Assembly (NCBI GenBank): GCA_034440615.1
Contig: JAOTOM010005146.1
Coordinates: 203,501-267,500, forward strand
Direction of reading: 5' to 3'
Origin: Ashinkailepas kermadecensis
Lineage: Eukaryota > Arthropoda > Thecostraca > Neolepadidae
DNA length: 64,000 nucleotides
Both the position numbers and the translations under genes were made by a program. The notes below the pieces were generated by a model. That model saw nothing but the letters and a program-made list of their open reading frames with translations. It made no database searches and was not told where the DNA came from. This document shows positions 28,790 through 42,600 of this stretch, in pieces. Every line of letters begins with the position of its first letter. Positions within the stretch are counted from its first letter, which is position 1.

Positions 28790-30240
28790 CAACGGCAAGA
28801 ACATTTCGAGGCTTTGAAGGCGGAGTTTCCGCGTGTATTTGACATGAAGGCGAAGCTGCGGAAGATGAAGGGGAACCCCATGAAGATAGAGCTGACGGAC
28901 AACGCTGTCCCCTACACCCTGACGACGGCCCGCATCATACCGTTTTGCTGGAGGGAGGATGTTCAGTCAGCTGGACGAGCTGCTGGACAAGGACGTAATA
29001 GAGCCAGTTGAGCATCCGACGCCCTGGTGCCATGCTCTCGTCCCAGTTCCGAAGAGAACTCCAGACGGCGCAGTATCCGGTTGTCGCCTCACAGTCGACT
29101 TCACCAAGCTGAACCGCTTCGGTGAAGAGACCCGTGCATCCCGCTCGCATACCCCACGATGCGGTAGCATCGATCCCGCCGGGAGCCACCTTCTTCACCA
29201 AGCTTGACTGCAAGGCCGGGTACCATCAGGTGAAAATCCGCGACGAGGATCGTGACCTCACGTGTTTTATCACACCGTGGGGGCGCTACCGCTACAAGAG
29301 GGCACCCATGGGCATCAACTGCTCTGGAGACGTGTCCAACCACCGCGGTGACGTTGGGATGGGCAACATCCCCAACACGGTACACGTGGTGGATGACTGG
29401 TTGGCGTATGACTCCGACTACGCGGCACACGTGCGCCACGTCTGGGAAATAATCAAGAAGTGTGACGAGCTGGGCATCACTTTGAACCCGGATAAATGTG
29501 TGTTTGCAGAAGAGAAAGTTGAGTTCTGCGGCTTCTCCGTCAGCTCAGCCGGCTACACCGTCGATGGCAAGAAGTTGCGCGCCATCAAGGATTACCCTCA
29601 GCCCAGCAGTATCACAGATCTGCGATCGTTTCTGGGCCTGGTCAACCAGCTCGGAGCTTTCTCCGACGAGATAGCGGCGGCCGCTGAGCCGCTGAGACAG
29701 CTGCTCCGGCCCCGCAACGTCTGGATGTGGACGTCTGCCCACTCGGAGGCGTTCACCAAAGTCAAGGTTGCGCTGGTGTCCCCGCCCGTGCTCGATTTCT
29801 TCGACCCGCGGCGGCGGACGGTGCTGGAGACCGACGCGGCACGCACCGGCGGACTGGGCTTCTGCCTGCGACAGCGAGACGATGCTGGACGGTGGCGACT
29901 GATCCAGTGTGGTTCACGTTTTCTGACGGACACAGAATCTCGATACGCCGTGATTGAGCTGGAGTCCTCGCCCTGTCCTGGGCGTGCAGCAAGTGTTCTG
30001 TCTACCTGAAAGGTATGCAACATTTCGAGGTAATGATCGATCATCGGCCTCTGGTCCCGGTGTTGAACGCCAAGACGTTGGCCGACATCGAGAACCCTCG
30101 TCTGCAACGACTGCGGGAGCGTCTCATCCCATACAACTTTACTGCCACCTGGCGGCAGGGAAAACTACACGCCGTCCCGGACGCGCTCTCTCGTGCGCCA
30201 GTGGACGACCCGACGCCCGAGGACGAGGAAGCTGAGCTGG
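28790..30240 (+). pseudogene. Ty3/Gypsy pol remnant: reverse transcriptase and RNase H
   Basis: This is decayed pol from an LTR retrotransposon. In order: the pre-RT segment (FPRVFDMKAKLRKMKGNPMK), RT start (LLDKDVIEPVEHPTPW), substrate-binding KLDCKAGYHQVKI, FITPWGRYRYKRAPMG and the catalytic V-x-D-D box as VVDDWL (about 29386-29403). The connection follows (LDFFDP...LETDAA), then RNase H with IDHRPLVP and ALSRAP. At least three frame changes (near 28965, 29125 and 30010) disable it. Aspartic protease and gag are not found upstream, so the 5' part is missing or too diverged. The RT is of the arthropod Gypsy type. Confidence 0.93.
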
Positions 30241-31774
30241 ACATCCTTCACCAGATCTCCAGCTTGATCAACCGCATCACGACTGACGCGTCGGACGGCG
30301 ACGTCAGCCCCTTCAAAGACTCGGCTCTGGAGGAAGTGCGAGCTGCTACTGACACGGATCCGGAAATTATATCGCTGAAGGAGGCGATCCTGACAGGATT
30401 TCCTGATCACCGAAGTCAGCTGGACCCCCTGCTCCGACCGTACTGGGGCTGCAGAGACCGCCTCACAGTCGACGACAGCCTGGTGGTCTGCGGCCAGCGA
30501 TTGGTGATACCGAAGAGTCTTCGGCGGGCGACGCTGGAACGGCTCCACGCCAGCCACCAAGGTGTGGAACGCACCAAACGACGCGCGCGGCAGGTGGTTT
30601 CTGGCCACACCTAGATAAGGACATCGCAAACTTTGTAGGAGCATGTGACCTCTGTGCGCGCCACCTGCCCAGCCTCCAGAAAGAGCCGCTGATGCGGAGG
30701 AGACGCCGTCTCGTGCCTTTCAGTCAGTGTCTGCGGACTACTTCTCGTGGGCGGGCCGCTCGTACTTGGTGTACGTAGACAGGCTGTCGGGCTGGCCGTT
30801 TGTCTGTCTCGTTTCGGGAGCAGCGTCAGCTCAGGACCTGACACGGCGCCTGCGCAAATTGTTCGCGGCCACCGGCGTACCCCAGACGCTGAGGACTGAT
30901 GGAGGGGGCAGTTCTCGGCACGACACACCCGCGACTTCCTTCGACAGTGGGGTGTGCAACACCAGTTTCATCCCCGCACTACCCTCAGTCAAATGGACAC
31001 AGTGAGGCGGCAGTGAAGAGCGTGAAACGACTTGTGCAGAAGACGACTAGCAGAGGTGAACTCGACACGGATGTGTTCGCGCGAGGCCTCCTGGAGCTTC
31101 GCAACACGCCGCGGGCGGACGGGCGCTCACCGGCGCAGATTCTGTACGGACACCCTCTGAGGTCGGCAGTTCCTGCTCACCACCGTGCTTTCGCTAAGCG
31201 CTGGCAGCTGGCGGCAGACCGGTGCGACGCCCGTGCTGAGTCCCTGAAACTGCAAACAAAAGAGCGATACGACATGTCGGCGCGGACTCATCGGCCGCTG
31301 CGTGTCGGGCAGCGTGTTCTGGTGCAGAACCCGAAAACCGGTGTGTGGGATCGCGCCGGAATCGTCACCGTTGTCGGCCAGCGGCGCGACTACATCGTCA
31401 AACAGCCGAGCGGCCGGATACTCTGGCGGAACCGAAGATACCTCCGTCCGCAGAGGCCATTCTTCGCCACGCTGGCTGCGCCTCCTGCGACGTCTGCAGC
31501 TGGCGGAGCTCGGCACTACCCGCAGCAGTTCGTCACCAGCACGCAGACAGCGCCATCAGACTCCCTACCGGGAGGCCTCACAGCTGCTGTGCCACCGGCC
31601 GCATCAGCGCTCCCTATGTCGACCGGTACGGCTCACAACTCAGCGACTCGTGCCGGCGATATAGATGGCGCTGCTGGAGATGCGGACCCTGTACCCAGGC
31701 GCAGCACGCGGCAACGGCAGAAGACGAAACAGCTGACAATCAGCTGGGGAGACACCAGATACCGTTATATCTGA
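30241..31774 (+). pseudogene. Ty3/Gypsy pol remnant: integrase
   Basis: Continuation of the same element. An HHCC zinc-binding part is seen (LHASHQGVERTKRRARQVV, then CDLCARH). The catalytic core follows: SADYFSW, YVDRLSGWPF, LRTDGG, then SPHYPQSNGHSEAAVKSV, whose Glu is the expected last catalytic residue. The C-terminal region reads RVLVQNPKTGVWDRAGIV and ILWRNRRYLRP. Stops and frame shifts near 30612 and 30900-30960 break it. The frame ends at TGA, 31772-31774. Confidence 0.92.
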
Positions 31775-32400
31775 CCACCTCATGGACTTGTAGTGATGCT
31801 AGGAACACTCAATGAACTGTTTGTGCGTGAACTTTCAGTGATTCCCTCGATTTGTGTCAACACTGTTCGTTGCAAGCTGTGAGAGTGAACGGAGTGCCGG
31901 TGCCGTTCTAGGGCACTGAAGTACTGATGGGGATAGTTTGTTTTGCTATGCTTTTTTTTCGTCTGTGGTTTACTTTCAGATCTCCACATTCTCGTTGCAT
32001 CAGATGAACTACTTTTTATTTTGCACACATGCTCGTGTTTTTCGTTCCTTGTCAGACGCACTCCCATAGATGTTTGCATCTTGGAGGGGAGATGGTGTGG
32101 TGTGGGCCATTTGGCATCACACGCATAGTTGGTGCCAGTCTTACCAGACTTGGCACCTCTACCCTCAGGCAGTGTGCGGCCGTGACCCGGCCGCCCACCC
32201 GAGATTAGGTCCGGTGAGCCAACCCGGGCATATACCAATAGAGTGACTCGGCAACAGCCTGTGTGTTCGGACGTGCGCTCCTCACAGACGCGAACCAGAA
32301 ATCGTAGACTCCCACGCATAACAACCCCTGCATCTGCAAGCCAGCAGCTGGCCGCGTTCAGGCTATCACAGTTTTCTCCTTTCTCTGGAGAGGACAAACC
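31775..32400. mobile_element. 3' end of Gypsy element: polypurine tract and LTR-like sequence
   Basis: After the pol stop there are about 300 bp of non-coding sequence, then TTGGAGGGGAGATG near 32080, a plausible polypurine tract. TGTGGTGTGGGCC follows, a plausible LTR start. There is no second copy in the window to prove LTR ends. The call is positional. Confidence 0.5.
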
Positions 32401-32740
32401 TCTAGCCAACGCAGGCGGACTGTGCATTTCGAGTGGCTGGAATCCAAGAAGACAGCACCAAGTTCGACCTGCTGGTAGCAAGCCTTTCTGTGTCGATCAC
32501 CACACAGGTTCGGATGTTATCACGGCTCAGTTTCGTGGCCCTTATTGACGCCCTGAGGCGTAGGTTGGCGCAATCGCGAGCGGCCCTCCTGGAAGCGCCA
32601 TTGCCCCGCCAGAAGCTCCAAGACCAGAAGCCGTTCAAGCTGCTCCTGCGAATGCACTCCGAACTGGGTACAGCAGGAGATAGATACCCCACACGTCCGT
32701 GAGCTGTCGAAGACCATTTCTTCCATGGCTGCCTCAGGCA
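32325..32740 (+). pseudogene. Ty3/Gypsy gag (capsid) remnant
   Basis: In two frames: LAAFRLSQFSPFSGEDKPL, then FRVAGIQEDSTKFDLLVASL, then DALRRRLAQSRAALLEAPLP and QDQKPFKLLLRMHSEL. This order is typical of Gypsy capsid (W-F-x-x-V entry helix, TKF, and the RKPSQLL-like turn). It is frameshifted. It lies downstream of pol and the LTR-like stretch, which reverses the normal gag-pol order. Confidence 0.72.
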
Positions 32741-35700
32741 GCCTGGGCAGCATTGTCGCTGCTGTCAGGGAAAGCTCCTCAAGGCCAACTGGCCACCGCA
32801 GCTGACAGATTACTGGAAGCTTCAGCTTCAGGCCTGGTGTCAGCAATGGCGGCAGGATACCGAGCAGCGCAGGCGGTGCCACTCGACGTAATGTCTCCGG
32901 ACACCAGTACGCTGGCCACACTACAGGGTATACCCGCGACGTTAACGGTGGCGGTCAGTCGCCTGGAAACCTTCCTGAGTGACAGGTCACTAGAGTGAAC
33001 GGGCGGACGTCATAGTTCCATTGAATATGCCCCCCCCCAATCCATTTGGTGCGGCCTTCCTGCCTTCATGCATTTTGCTCCAAGAATGATTTTAAGAAAT
33101 CAACACCCTTACTTGGTAGTGTAAATGCTAATGCGATTGGGTAAGCTCTGTGTTTAATGCGCATCTGGGTGCTGGGTACACACGTACACAAAATAACAGA
33201 CATTTTACGGGCTTCCAAAATCAGCCCCACACGATCCCATATTACTATATTAATCCGTATATGGAACTTGACATCAGGTGAAAACCCACCATGAGCACCT
33301 CTCCCTTGAACGGTAGCAGACGAACTTTACCAGTATGCAGGCATTGAAAATCGAGGATGGTTGAGATCGTTTTACGGTAAGATTCCATGTAGTTATTTTG
33401 GTTGCTTGGCGTTTTTTTTTGTGAATTATTAATTTGCTTCGTTTTTGCTTCGTTCTGAGCAGCAAAATACTGGGGGGGGGGGTCTAGAAGTGGAAATAAT
33501 GTATCAATACCGACCACGCAGGAAAGCTTCAGCGATTGTAAAGGGTCCTCATGTTTGGACGGTCCGTTTCCCGGCTCCCGGCAGCCGTTATCCAGAGCCG
33601 CCGGAGTCGCCTCGGTCAGCTCGAACGGTGTCATTGCTCCCCTCCCGGGTCAGTAAATATGCGGCACTTGCGAAAGCGCACCACCAATGACAGCGTTGCT
33701 GATGTCAGTCCCACCTCTGGTTGATCAAAGGGAGGGACAATGAGGGTATGTGCCACCATCCAGATTGGAAAACGGCGTCTTATTGCAAGGCTAGCCTTTA
33801 CCCCCCCTGCTCCCCACTCCGTCGAATTTTTAATCTGGTGTCACCGCGGAAGACTTCATTGCACTTTCAGTAGGCACCCCTCTGGGAGTATTTCGGTGCA
33901 ATTTTGGAAGGTTTGGGGACCCCCCCCCCATTTCTTTCCAATCAGTTTCAATCAGCGGTACCACTCCGAGGAAATAGAACTTCTGTAGGAATAACCCTCT
34001 GCACTATGCGCATATTATCAGTCCGCCGTAACACCCCCAGTCAGCACCGTCGGTGTCATCGCGGAGCTCACCAAAGACCAAATGCTTGCCTAGCAAAAGC
34101 AAGCAATAAAACAGACAATCTGATTCAGATCCGCGCCGAGCAAAACAAACGCACTGCATCAAAATTCGTCAAATGAAGCTTCCATACAAACCAAATACGA
34201 TGGGGCAAGCAGAAAGGTTCGAGGGAGAGGAGTAAACTTTCTAGTCGGGGTGTAACTTTCCCACCAACTACATAGTATTCCACACCCTTGTCCAAAGATA
34301 CATTTGTGGCCTTGGCTGGTGAATAAGGCATTATAAGATAAACGCATGACAAGGTGTGTGCCGAGTCACCGTACTGCTTTGTGACGAAGGGAGAATGGAG
34401 TGTTCCGCAGCCGAGTGCGATATTCACCGCAACATGTTCAGAACTTCCGTTGTACAACGTGTAAGGAACAAGGACTTCTGACATTGGGCCAACACTCACA
34501 TTTGCATGCCGATTTTTCCATATAGATACCGGTTACCCCATACCATAGGAATGCTACACAGGCGCCCCGCTTTCCACATCCGAGTACATTTGGTAAAAGA
34601 ACACACATAACCAGCCAGTGTGTAAATATATATTGAAACTGATACGTTCCCCACAGCACTCTCGCAGCCATATGCAGCAACCACCCATTCACAAACAAGT
34701 AAAGCATATAGGCTCATACCATCGGCAGGCCTTTACGTTTGCTTGGGGCCTATTCTTAGGAAAATACACTCGATCCCATCACACCGGCATCTTAAATACA
34801 TACAGAACGGGAACGCTTCTCAACACACACCTATGGATGGGGAAGGAGGTATGCAAGAAATGGAAAACAAATGAAACGAAAATACTGACTGAGAAACGAG
34901 ATGGAATCTCTCGCAATCACCATCTTAAGATCTTCAGTTTCGGCACCATCAATCTGGGTGTGGCAAAACAAGCCTTTATCATACGCAGTGTACCACGTGT
35001 CCGGAAGGAGGGATGCATTATGACAAAGTGGCAAGGTGCAATGTGGGCTGCATGTTAGGCTCCGTGAACATGGAAAGGAAATAATTCGGATAGGTTTCAC
35101 AAGTTAAAGGAGAGATGACTCGATATAGGTTCAGAAATATTGCACAACACCTTCCAAAGCAAAATAAGCTGGCGTAACGCAAGGAACGTGCATACTATTC
35201 CCAGCTGTCTCTATACACAGCACGAATTTAGCGTACGGAAAACACCAGTGAAGACAAAGGAAGTACATCGGAAAGTTGCTGTGCAATGCGTTCTTCACCG
35301 TACCACACGGGACTCTAGATGCCGTGAGTCATAAGCCAAGCCTGCAGTATGTCCAGCTCTAGTCTACACCATTACCCTGGCAGGCGACGTCTCTGGCTAA
35401 GCGACTACCAGTCCTACTATACAAAAAAGATTTGAAAGACAGACAATATAAACACATGACTGATGTTGGGTGGGCGGCGCATCAGTCCTACTCTCGGTCC
35501 GCGTAGCACGCAGTCCGAGGATCTGGGGTGCGGGCGCGCATCTCCTGCACCGCCTGACCGATGTGATATGGCTCGCGGCGCCAGTGTGGAGATCTGGACG
35601 GAGTTCTCATCTTCGATCCGTTCTGGCCGGGCCGAGGAAGTTCTCCTGGTCGACCGCTGGGAGATCTGGACGACCTGTGTGGCAGCTCCTGCAGCGAGCG

Positions 35701-36240
35701 CGTCCGTTCTGAAAGATGCGGGATACTCTGGATCCGTTCGGCACGCCTACCAGCTGGAAGACGCCTCCTCAGCCGGAAGTGACGACACCCGATGCCATCT
35801 CTGACGACAACGTGGGCCGACTGGCCTGCCCTCCTCACTTTCTCCGGCGGAGCCCTCGGCGGACGTATGGCAGTGTCTCTCAACATCACGGAGTGGAATA
35901 GGCAGCTGCCCCATCGCCCATCGTCCACAGCGCGTCACGGCCGGCGTGCAGGGCCGGTATCGACACCGGCACCGCACTCGACCGCCGCTGACTAACGAGG
36001 GAGATCGCGGCTCTCAGTCGGCGCCGCACGACCGGCCCTCATTATCACGTCACGTGGCCGCCGATGGTGCACGGCCGAGACGAGCACCGCCAAGACGAAC
36101 CGCGCCGGCGCTGATCGACCAGCGTCACACCAGCGCTCACCAATGTCACACCAGCTCACACAGGCGTCACACTAGCGCACACTAGCGTCGTGCCAGCGTC
36201 ACAGCGGCGCACACCGGCCGATCCTGCGGCACCACCGGCT
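32741..36240. other. Unassigned sequence between Gypsy remnant and atos
   Basis: I recognise no gene in this 3.5 kb. It has a G-run near 33470. The minus-strand frame 34125-34499 (VLVPYTLYNGSSEHVAV) is protein-like but unassigned. A GC-rich part (35470-36240) has several overlapping low-complexity Arg/Ser/Pro frames and short CACACCAGCGCTCAC-like repeats. Confidence 0.45.
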
Positions 36241-36244
36241 CCGC

Positions 36245-36390
36245 GACCGGCTGACCAATAACCGCGGCGTGCGGCCTGACCGGACCGGCTGACCAATAAT
36301 CGCGGCGTGCGGCCGCCGGACCGGCTGACCAATAACCGCGGCGTGCGGCCTGACCGGACCGGCTGACCAATAATCGCGGCGCGACGCGTG
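36245..36390. repeat. GC-rich tandem repeat with CCAAT in every unit
   Basis: Four units of about 37-41 bp carry CCGGCTGACCAATAAYCGCGG. Each has one CCAAT string and a CGCGGCGTGCGG block. The array lies about 100 bp beyond the atos stop codon, so within or just after its 3' UTR. Confidence 0.9.
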
Positions 36391-36491
36391 ACCCGGCCGG
36401 CTTTCCGTCCAACGACGCCACACCGTCGGGCGGCGCCTATCGCGTGAAAGACACCGGAACTATTGCATTGCGCGCGGCCGACGTGTGGAGC

Positions 36492-36663
36492 TCACTTCCT
36501 GGGCGAGAAGCGCGGGTTGTCGGGCATGTGCACGAACGAGCGCATCTCGTGCGCCACGCCGCTGCTGGTGTGCAGTGCCGCCGCGTCCATGTCAGACTTG
36601 CGGAAGATGATCATGCGCATGTCCGTGTGCACGTACACGCGGCCCGTGCGACCGGTCGCGAAT
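36492..36663 (-). CDS. atos: atos last exon
   Basis: The acceptor is GCCGCCGGCAG and the stop TGA is at 36494-36492. The exon encodes FATGRTGRVYVHTDMRMIIF, RKSDMD and HEMRSFVHMPDNPRFSPRK, the usual end of the family. Confidence 0.95.
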
Positions 36664-39600
36664 CTGCCGGCGGCGTCACACGTTACCACTGCTGACTGGG
36701 CGGTGATAATGCAGACCAGCTGCCGCTGCTGAAGCCAGAACATCAGCCACAGACTGGAAGGCTGGTTTGTGGGAATGCAGAACAATGGCGGGCTCTGACA
36801 GACGCGCAGGGGCACAATACTCAGTCGGCTTCTGGTAAAGCATAATCCAACAGTTATCAGTTTATCGTATGCATTTCGTGGTTTGTTACATTCCGTGGTA
36901 ACAATAGCTTGTACATCTTCACACCACAGATGGGCTACCCACACTTCGATAACATATGCACTTTTGTATGCATGCAATATTTTTAGTGAGTAATCACTGG
37001 GTGGACAAGTTGGTAAAATAACACCTATACTAAGGAAAAATGTCACCATTCTTAATAATAATTGGACAATTAGGAGGGACAGGGCAAAGGGCACGACTGG
37101 ATGGGACAATCTAACGGCTGGGTGGGGAAATCCCACCCATTTAACATGCTTACAAATGCCCGGCTTGCGTGTCCAGCCCATAAGATTAGGCTAAGCTCCT
37201 CTGCTAAGAGGGCAATAAGTTTGTTCGACGCTACGTCAACGCAACGTTGACCTTGGCATTGATCATTTTTCAGGCCTTTGGCCCGTATCAGTGGAGATGC
37301 GGTTGTCTTCAGCGCTACAATGGCGGACTGCAACAGGAAGATGTGCGCCTCTCGCGCTGACCTATTGCTCTCAGAGCCAATCGGATCCGACTGGACACAG
37401 GGTTCAGTACAAAACGAAGCTAACGCTGAATCTACATCACCTGGAGCACACACCTGAAGGACCGCGATCATATTTCGCAACGTGTGATAATATCCTCTAC
37501 CATTAGCAGCTACGCCAGATTGAAAATGAGTAGCGGATCTCCGAGAAAGGAACAAAAAAAATAATTATACATCCTCCGTCACAGTTCACCAGACGTAGAG
37601 CCCCTTCCCACTGTCAGCGCCCCCCCCCCTCCATCACACACTCATATCAGCGCCAGTCTCTTATAGCTTTCACATATCCTCTAGTACCGTTGAGCTTGTT
37701 CAACCCGGCCTCTCGGCCGCATCCCCACCCATCGGAGGTGTATGCGGGCCATTAATATCCGGCTTCTCGTTAATCCTCTACCTCTCTGTACCTGTTCCGC
37801 ATGAACTATGAAGCCGCCCAACAGTGTCAGACTTAGTTCCACCTTCTCCAACCCCGTTCCACCTGGAACTCGTTTAGCCCCAGTTTCGTGCTCGCCTGCT
37901 CTCCCATCTGGGACGTGCAAAACAAATCGGCGGTCTGCCCACACCGGCCACCGTCACCCTACCTGAGGTGTATGAGGTAGCGCAGCCACTTCTGCGAGTT
38001 GGGGTGTTCGGGCGACTCTCCGACGGGCATGTACAGCGTCCTCTGTCGCAGGAACGTCTGGCTCCCGGGAGGCATCGTGCTCAGGTCGTACATCACCACG
38101 AACATCTTGACAACGGTGCCGTGCGGGTTGAAGAGAGTCACCTGCAGCGTGCCCTTCTTGGGCACGTGGTAGCCCTTGCGGCCCAGATTCACGTGACCCT
38201 GTCGAGTACAACAATGACTAGTAAAATATTGACATATAGAACATAAGCAAGGCAAGAACACGCATGACGGTGAAAATGTGATTATTAATGATAGGCGAGC
38301 GACAGCGACACCGTCAGGTGGCACATGCAACCATGCAGTCGATGCGACCAACGCATCAAACAATTCGACTAACCTACTTGCACACTTTGCAGGCACATCC
38401 GAAGCGAAATGAGCACAACGGGCGAACTGACGCAAGACATGAGCCGGCGAGCAAGTGTCAACGCACCATGTAGGGCGAAACCATTTTCTCGTTGTCGCTG
38501 AGCGAGTAGAAGAAGACGGTGACGGGCAGGCGGACGTGCTTCGGGTGGAAGCTGCCGCTGGCGCCGATGTCAGCCGCGAAGCCCTCCACCGTTCTGACGG
38601 GGCCCAGCCGGCCGTTGAGCACCGACTCCTCGAAGGTGCCCAGCAGTGACGAGATCACGCCAGCCGGACAGCTGGACGACAGCGGCCGGCCCGGCGCCGA
38701 GCCGTTCTCGTCGGCCGAGTCGGCGTCGGTCAGCTCGTTCAGCGCCGAGCTGAACGTTTTCACCTGGCCGGACGGCACGCGGGTGAGCGACTCTGTGGCC
38801 GAGTGGAGTCACTGGTGATGTACTTTGTGCTGTCGCCAATATTGGCTGCACTTTTTATTTTTAACGGACGTGCGTGTCCAAGTGCCGAATATGATAAGCA
38901 CATGCTGAACCTGAATGCACTATAGTCAAGTGTCAAAATCATTCCACGCACACACATGGTACAATAGCGCAACTTCATGGAAAGATGAAGAGATCTTTTG
39001 TTTATTTTTTGTTTGTGTATTCCTGAATATTACTAGTTTCCACGAAGTTTAATTTCTATCACTTTAATTGGTCTTCTATTCAAGCGAATATCGAGAACAA
39101 AAAAAAAGTATTGAAACCTGCTAAGCCCCGTTGTTCTACTGCAAAGGGACGTTCTGGTATGAGCCATGTGAACAGGAAGCAGCACTGTGTCACTTTTCAC
39201 CTACCATCCAATCGTCCAGTTTGAGAAGACTGGGTAGACATTTCAACTCGCACGAATCATTGCCGTGCAGGAACAGCTCTAGCACTGCCGACATTTGCAC
39301 GGTCGGACATCTGACCACCTCACACAGCAAGCATCCAGACGGACACAGATGTAAGCCAGCCTGGCTACCGAAACAGAACACAGCAGCAGATCACTGCATG
39401 GCGCCGTCGACACCACACCCGTCCACCCCACTGCCGCGATCATCCACCAGCCATGGAGCACACAGGCGCCGGCGCCACGCACCAGCCGGGGCCGAGGGCG
39501 GACCGAGGCTGGAGCCGGCAGCGGCGGACATACCTTTGTGAGGGCGGCGTCGAAGTGGAAGGCGGAGCCGCGCCGGTGCGGCGCCGGCGACGAGCTCAGC

Positions 39601-42600
39601 GGCAGTCCAGTCTGCTGGCTGAACACGGCCGAGGTGGCCGAGTCGAGCGAGCGTCGCAGCGACGCCCGCGACGCGGCGCCCTGCACCGACTGTCGGTGGC
39701 GCCGACCAACCGTTACCGACCGGCTCAGCGTCCCGCAGCTCAGCTCACACAGCCCGCCACGGTGTGTCCAAATTCGCGACTTTAGGCGTCCGGGGAAGGA
39801 GGTAAATACAATTTCAAAGTAAAATAGCTTTCAAGTCGTGAGGAATACAGGGATCGAAATTGGAATTTGGGCCCATTTCGAGGTCAGGAATCGCCTGAAT
39901 ACCGTTCCATTGTCATTGTCTATCATAAATTATCCAGAGGAACAATTATTTATTTAGGTTCTGATACTTAACATAGCGAATTTGGACACTGGCCTGGCGA
40001 CACAGGTCGGTCCGTCATAGTTCAGCGAGTCACGGGTCAGATCCACGTCACAGGTCAGACTCATGACATGTGTCAGACATCACAGGCTAGGCGGACGTCA
40101 CTGGTCACCATTCAAATCAAACCAAAATACAAGCTAACAATCCAGGACTAACTTACTTTTAACGTCATGGTCATGACATGAGTGATGACATGAGTGATGC
40201 AGCTATAAATTATTGGAGCGCCCGCTATGCTGCTCTAGTTCCCGATACCACCTTTTTTCTCCACCCAATCTGAGAAGGAAAGCATGCATTTAAACAAAAA
40301 GCTTGGGCGAATTTGCTACTTAAACACATCTAATACATTTAAGCTTAATATGGCAGTATCAATACAATTGCAACAAATCTTTTTAAAAACACATTCGCTT
40401 ACTTCCGACCACTTTTTCTAACGAAATTGGCTGCACAATGCCCAAAACGTAGCTCTACTGAGCTGCATGACCACTGCAGTCGATGCGCCCATAAACCCCA
40501 ATAAACGAACAAGCGAGTTCTAATGACCGATACGGATCTCGAACTTTAATGCAATGTTGAATATCGAAAATCGCTTGCGCGCTTCTTTTTCTCAGAAGGC
40601 GTGTTTTTCTACCCAAATTGGACGCAGTGTGTGTGACGTGAAAGTGACAAGAAAGGCAATGGGAAGTGTAGTTCCTTTCGTCAAACAGCTGCTTACCGGC
40701 TCCTTCGGCGACGTCTCGGATTCGTCCTGCTGCTCACCCCGCTTGAACAGACGTTTGAGAAGAGTTGGAGACTTCAGTGCACGAGATCCCTTTTTGTTTA
40801 AAGCTGTTGTACCATTTGTAACTTGATCACTCTTACCATCACCGAGTGGGCTGTGGCCAGCGACAGTCGTCACGCTCTGACCGTGGCCGTCAGACACCGG
40901 CTCACTCACACTCTTCGAAAGCCGTTCACACGCGTCGTTCGCAACGCGCTTGCTCGCACCGTTCGCGGCCTGCTCACTGGCCGCGCTATTAGTCCTGTCG
41001 GGATCGACGTCGGCGCACTGGCGGTCGTCGGTGGCGCCGTGCTGCAGCGGCTGCTCGAAGCTGAGCGCGCGCCGCACCAGTCGCACCAGGTGCGCGCCGT
41101 CGGCCGGCCGGCCGGCAGACAGCAGCGGCCGCGCCGCCTGCTGGTCGCTCCACACGGGGGACGCGCGCGCCAGCAGGTGTGCGGTGCGCACTCGCACAGT
41201 GCGCGCGTCCGTCAGGCCGGCGCGCTCGATGGCCGAGAGCAGCGGGTTGTCCGGAGGCGGCGGCGGCTGGTACGCGGGCGGCTCGGCTGCGTGTCTGGGC
41301 ACGGCAACACAACCGTCAGTCGTGAGACTGCGCTCAACGGTCACGGGTACACGTCTCACGCCACCACACTGATCCACTCACGCATGCTTGGCTGTTGATC
41401 CGCTTGGTGGTGTGCCTACTGTAGTGCATGCAATGAGCAAATGCATTACGCATACATCGTCCCTGATATATTAATAGTTGGTATAAATTCCATTTGAATC
41501 GCAGTCGCAACGCCAGCAATTTCTGCAATAAAGCTAGGGTATAAATCAACTAAAGTGATCTGAATCAAAATACGTTATTACTAGATCACCTATTGCATGG
41601 CAACGTGCAAATATTGAAGAGGTAAGTAAAATGTACTACAACGTGCTACCACGAGGATTCATTTTAGAGCAAACTCCTTGCAAGAAGTTAATATGTAACA
41701 CATATATAGCTATAAAATTGAGCGATTTTTGTATGTACATGAATACTTCAGGTTATTTGGGGGGCTTCAGGGCGCTTCGACCAGAATTGATCATTCGCGG
41801 AATACTTCAGGTTAAAACAGGTACCAGTAATACACAACTGCCAGCGGGGCACATTTCATTTTTGTTTGACAGCAGTCTTCACAAGTGTTGCACGACCCTA
41901 GCCCGCCAACGAGTCGTGAGAAGCTCGCTCAGTGCACCATTACCATCCTGATCCAGACGACACACGGCGAGCGGCCACACCCACCTTAGCACGGCGACCA
42001 CCTGCTGTTTCTCTTCGGCTGTGAGCCGAAACACACTCCCACTGTCGCTCCTGCTCCTCCGCGGGGCCTGACGTTCCGGCCAGTCCCTGGTCCACTCCTG
42101 CCCAGGTCAGTCAGACATCACCGTCACACGGTAGACAGCGACATAACGTGACGTTCTCGGCACAGCACACATCGTACAAACTGGGCCGGAACTGCAATAC
42201 AACCGGCGTAAAGCCATTTTGCGCCCACAAATTAGGTGCAAATTACAACAAGAGCATGGCATACGTCAATCAAATACCTCAGCTCGCCGCAGACAGCACC
42301 ACTCTCCTCCATCGTTACGTTGTGCAATGAAAGGTTTCCAACAATTTCACCAGACACCTAGGTCCCCGCAAAGTCTGCCTCTGTATTTTCTGCGCCTCCC
42401 TTCCGCCCTACCTGGCTTTCCTCAGCGCACATCCCCTCCTTCGCATGGTGCGGCTGCTCTGTCTGCCTCAGTTGCTCCTCCTTGGCTCGCCACCGCTCCG
42501 CTGTCGCGGCTCTCGCCGCGTCTGTCACAACGCGACCCTCCTGCTCGCAGCTCTCGGCCGGAGGGGAGAGCGGCGGACTGCGCCGGCCCGGAGGACTCTC

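Noticed and set aside
34125..34499. A gene on the minus strand (frame with VLVPYTLYNGSSEHVAV)
   Set aside because: No recognisable family, splice support or partner exons. It could be a transposon remnant.
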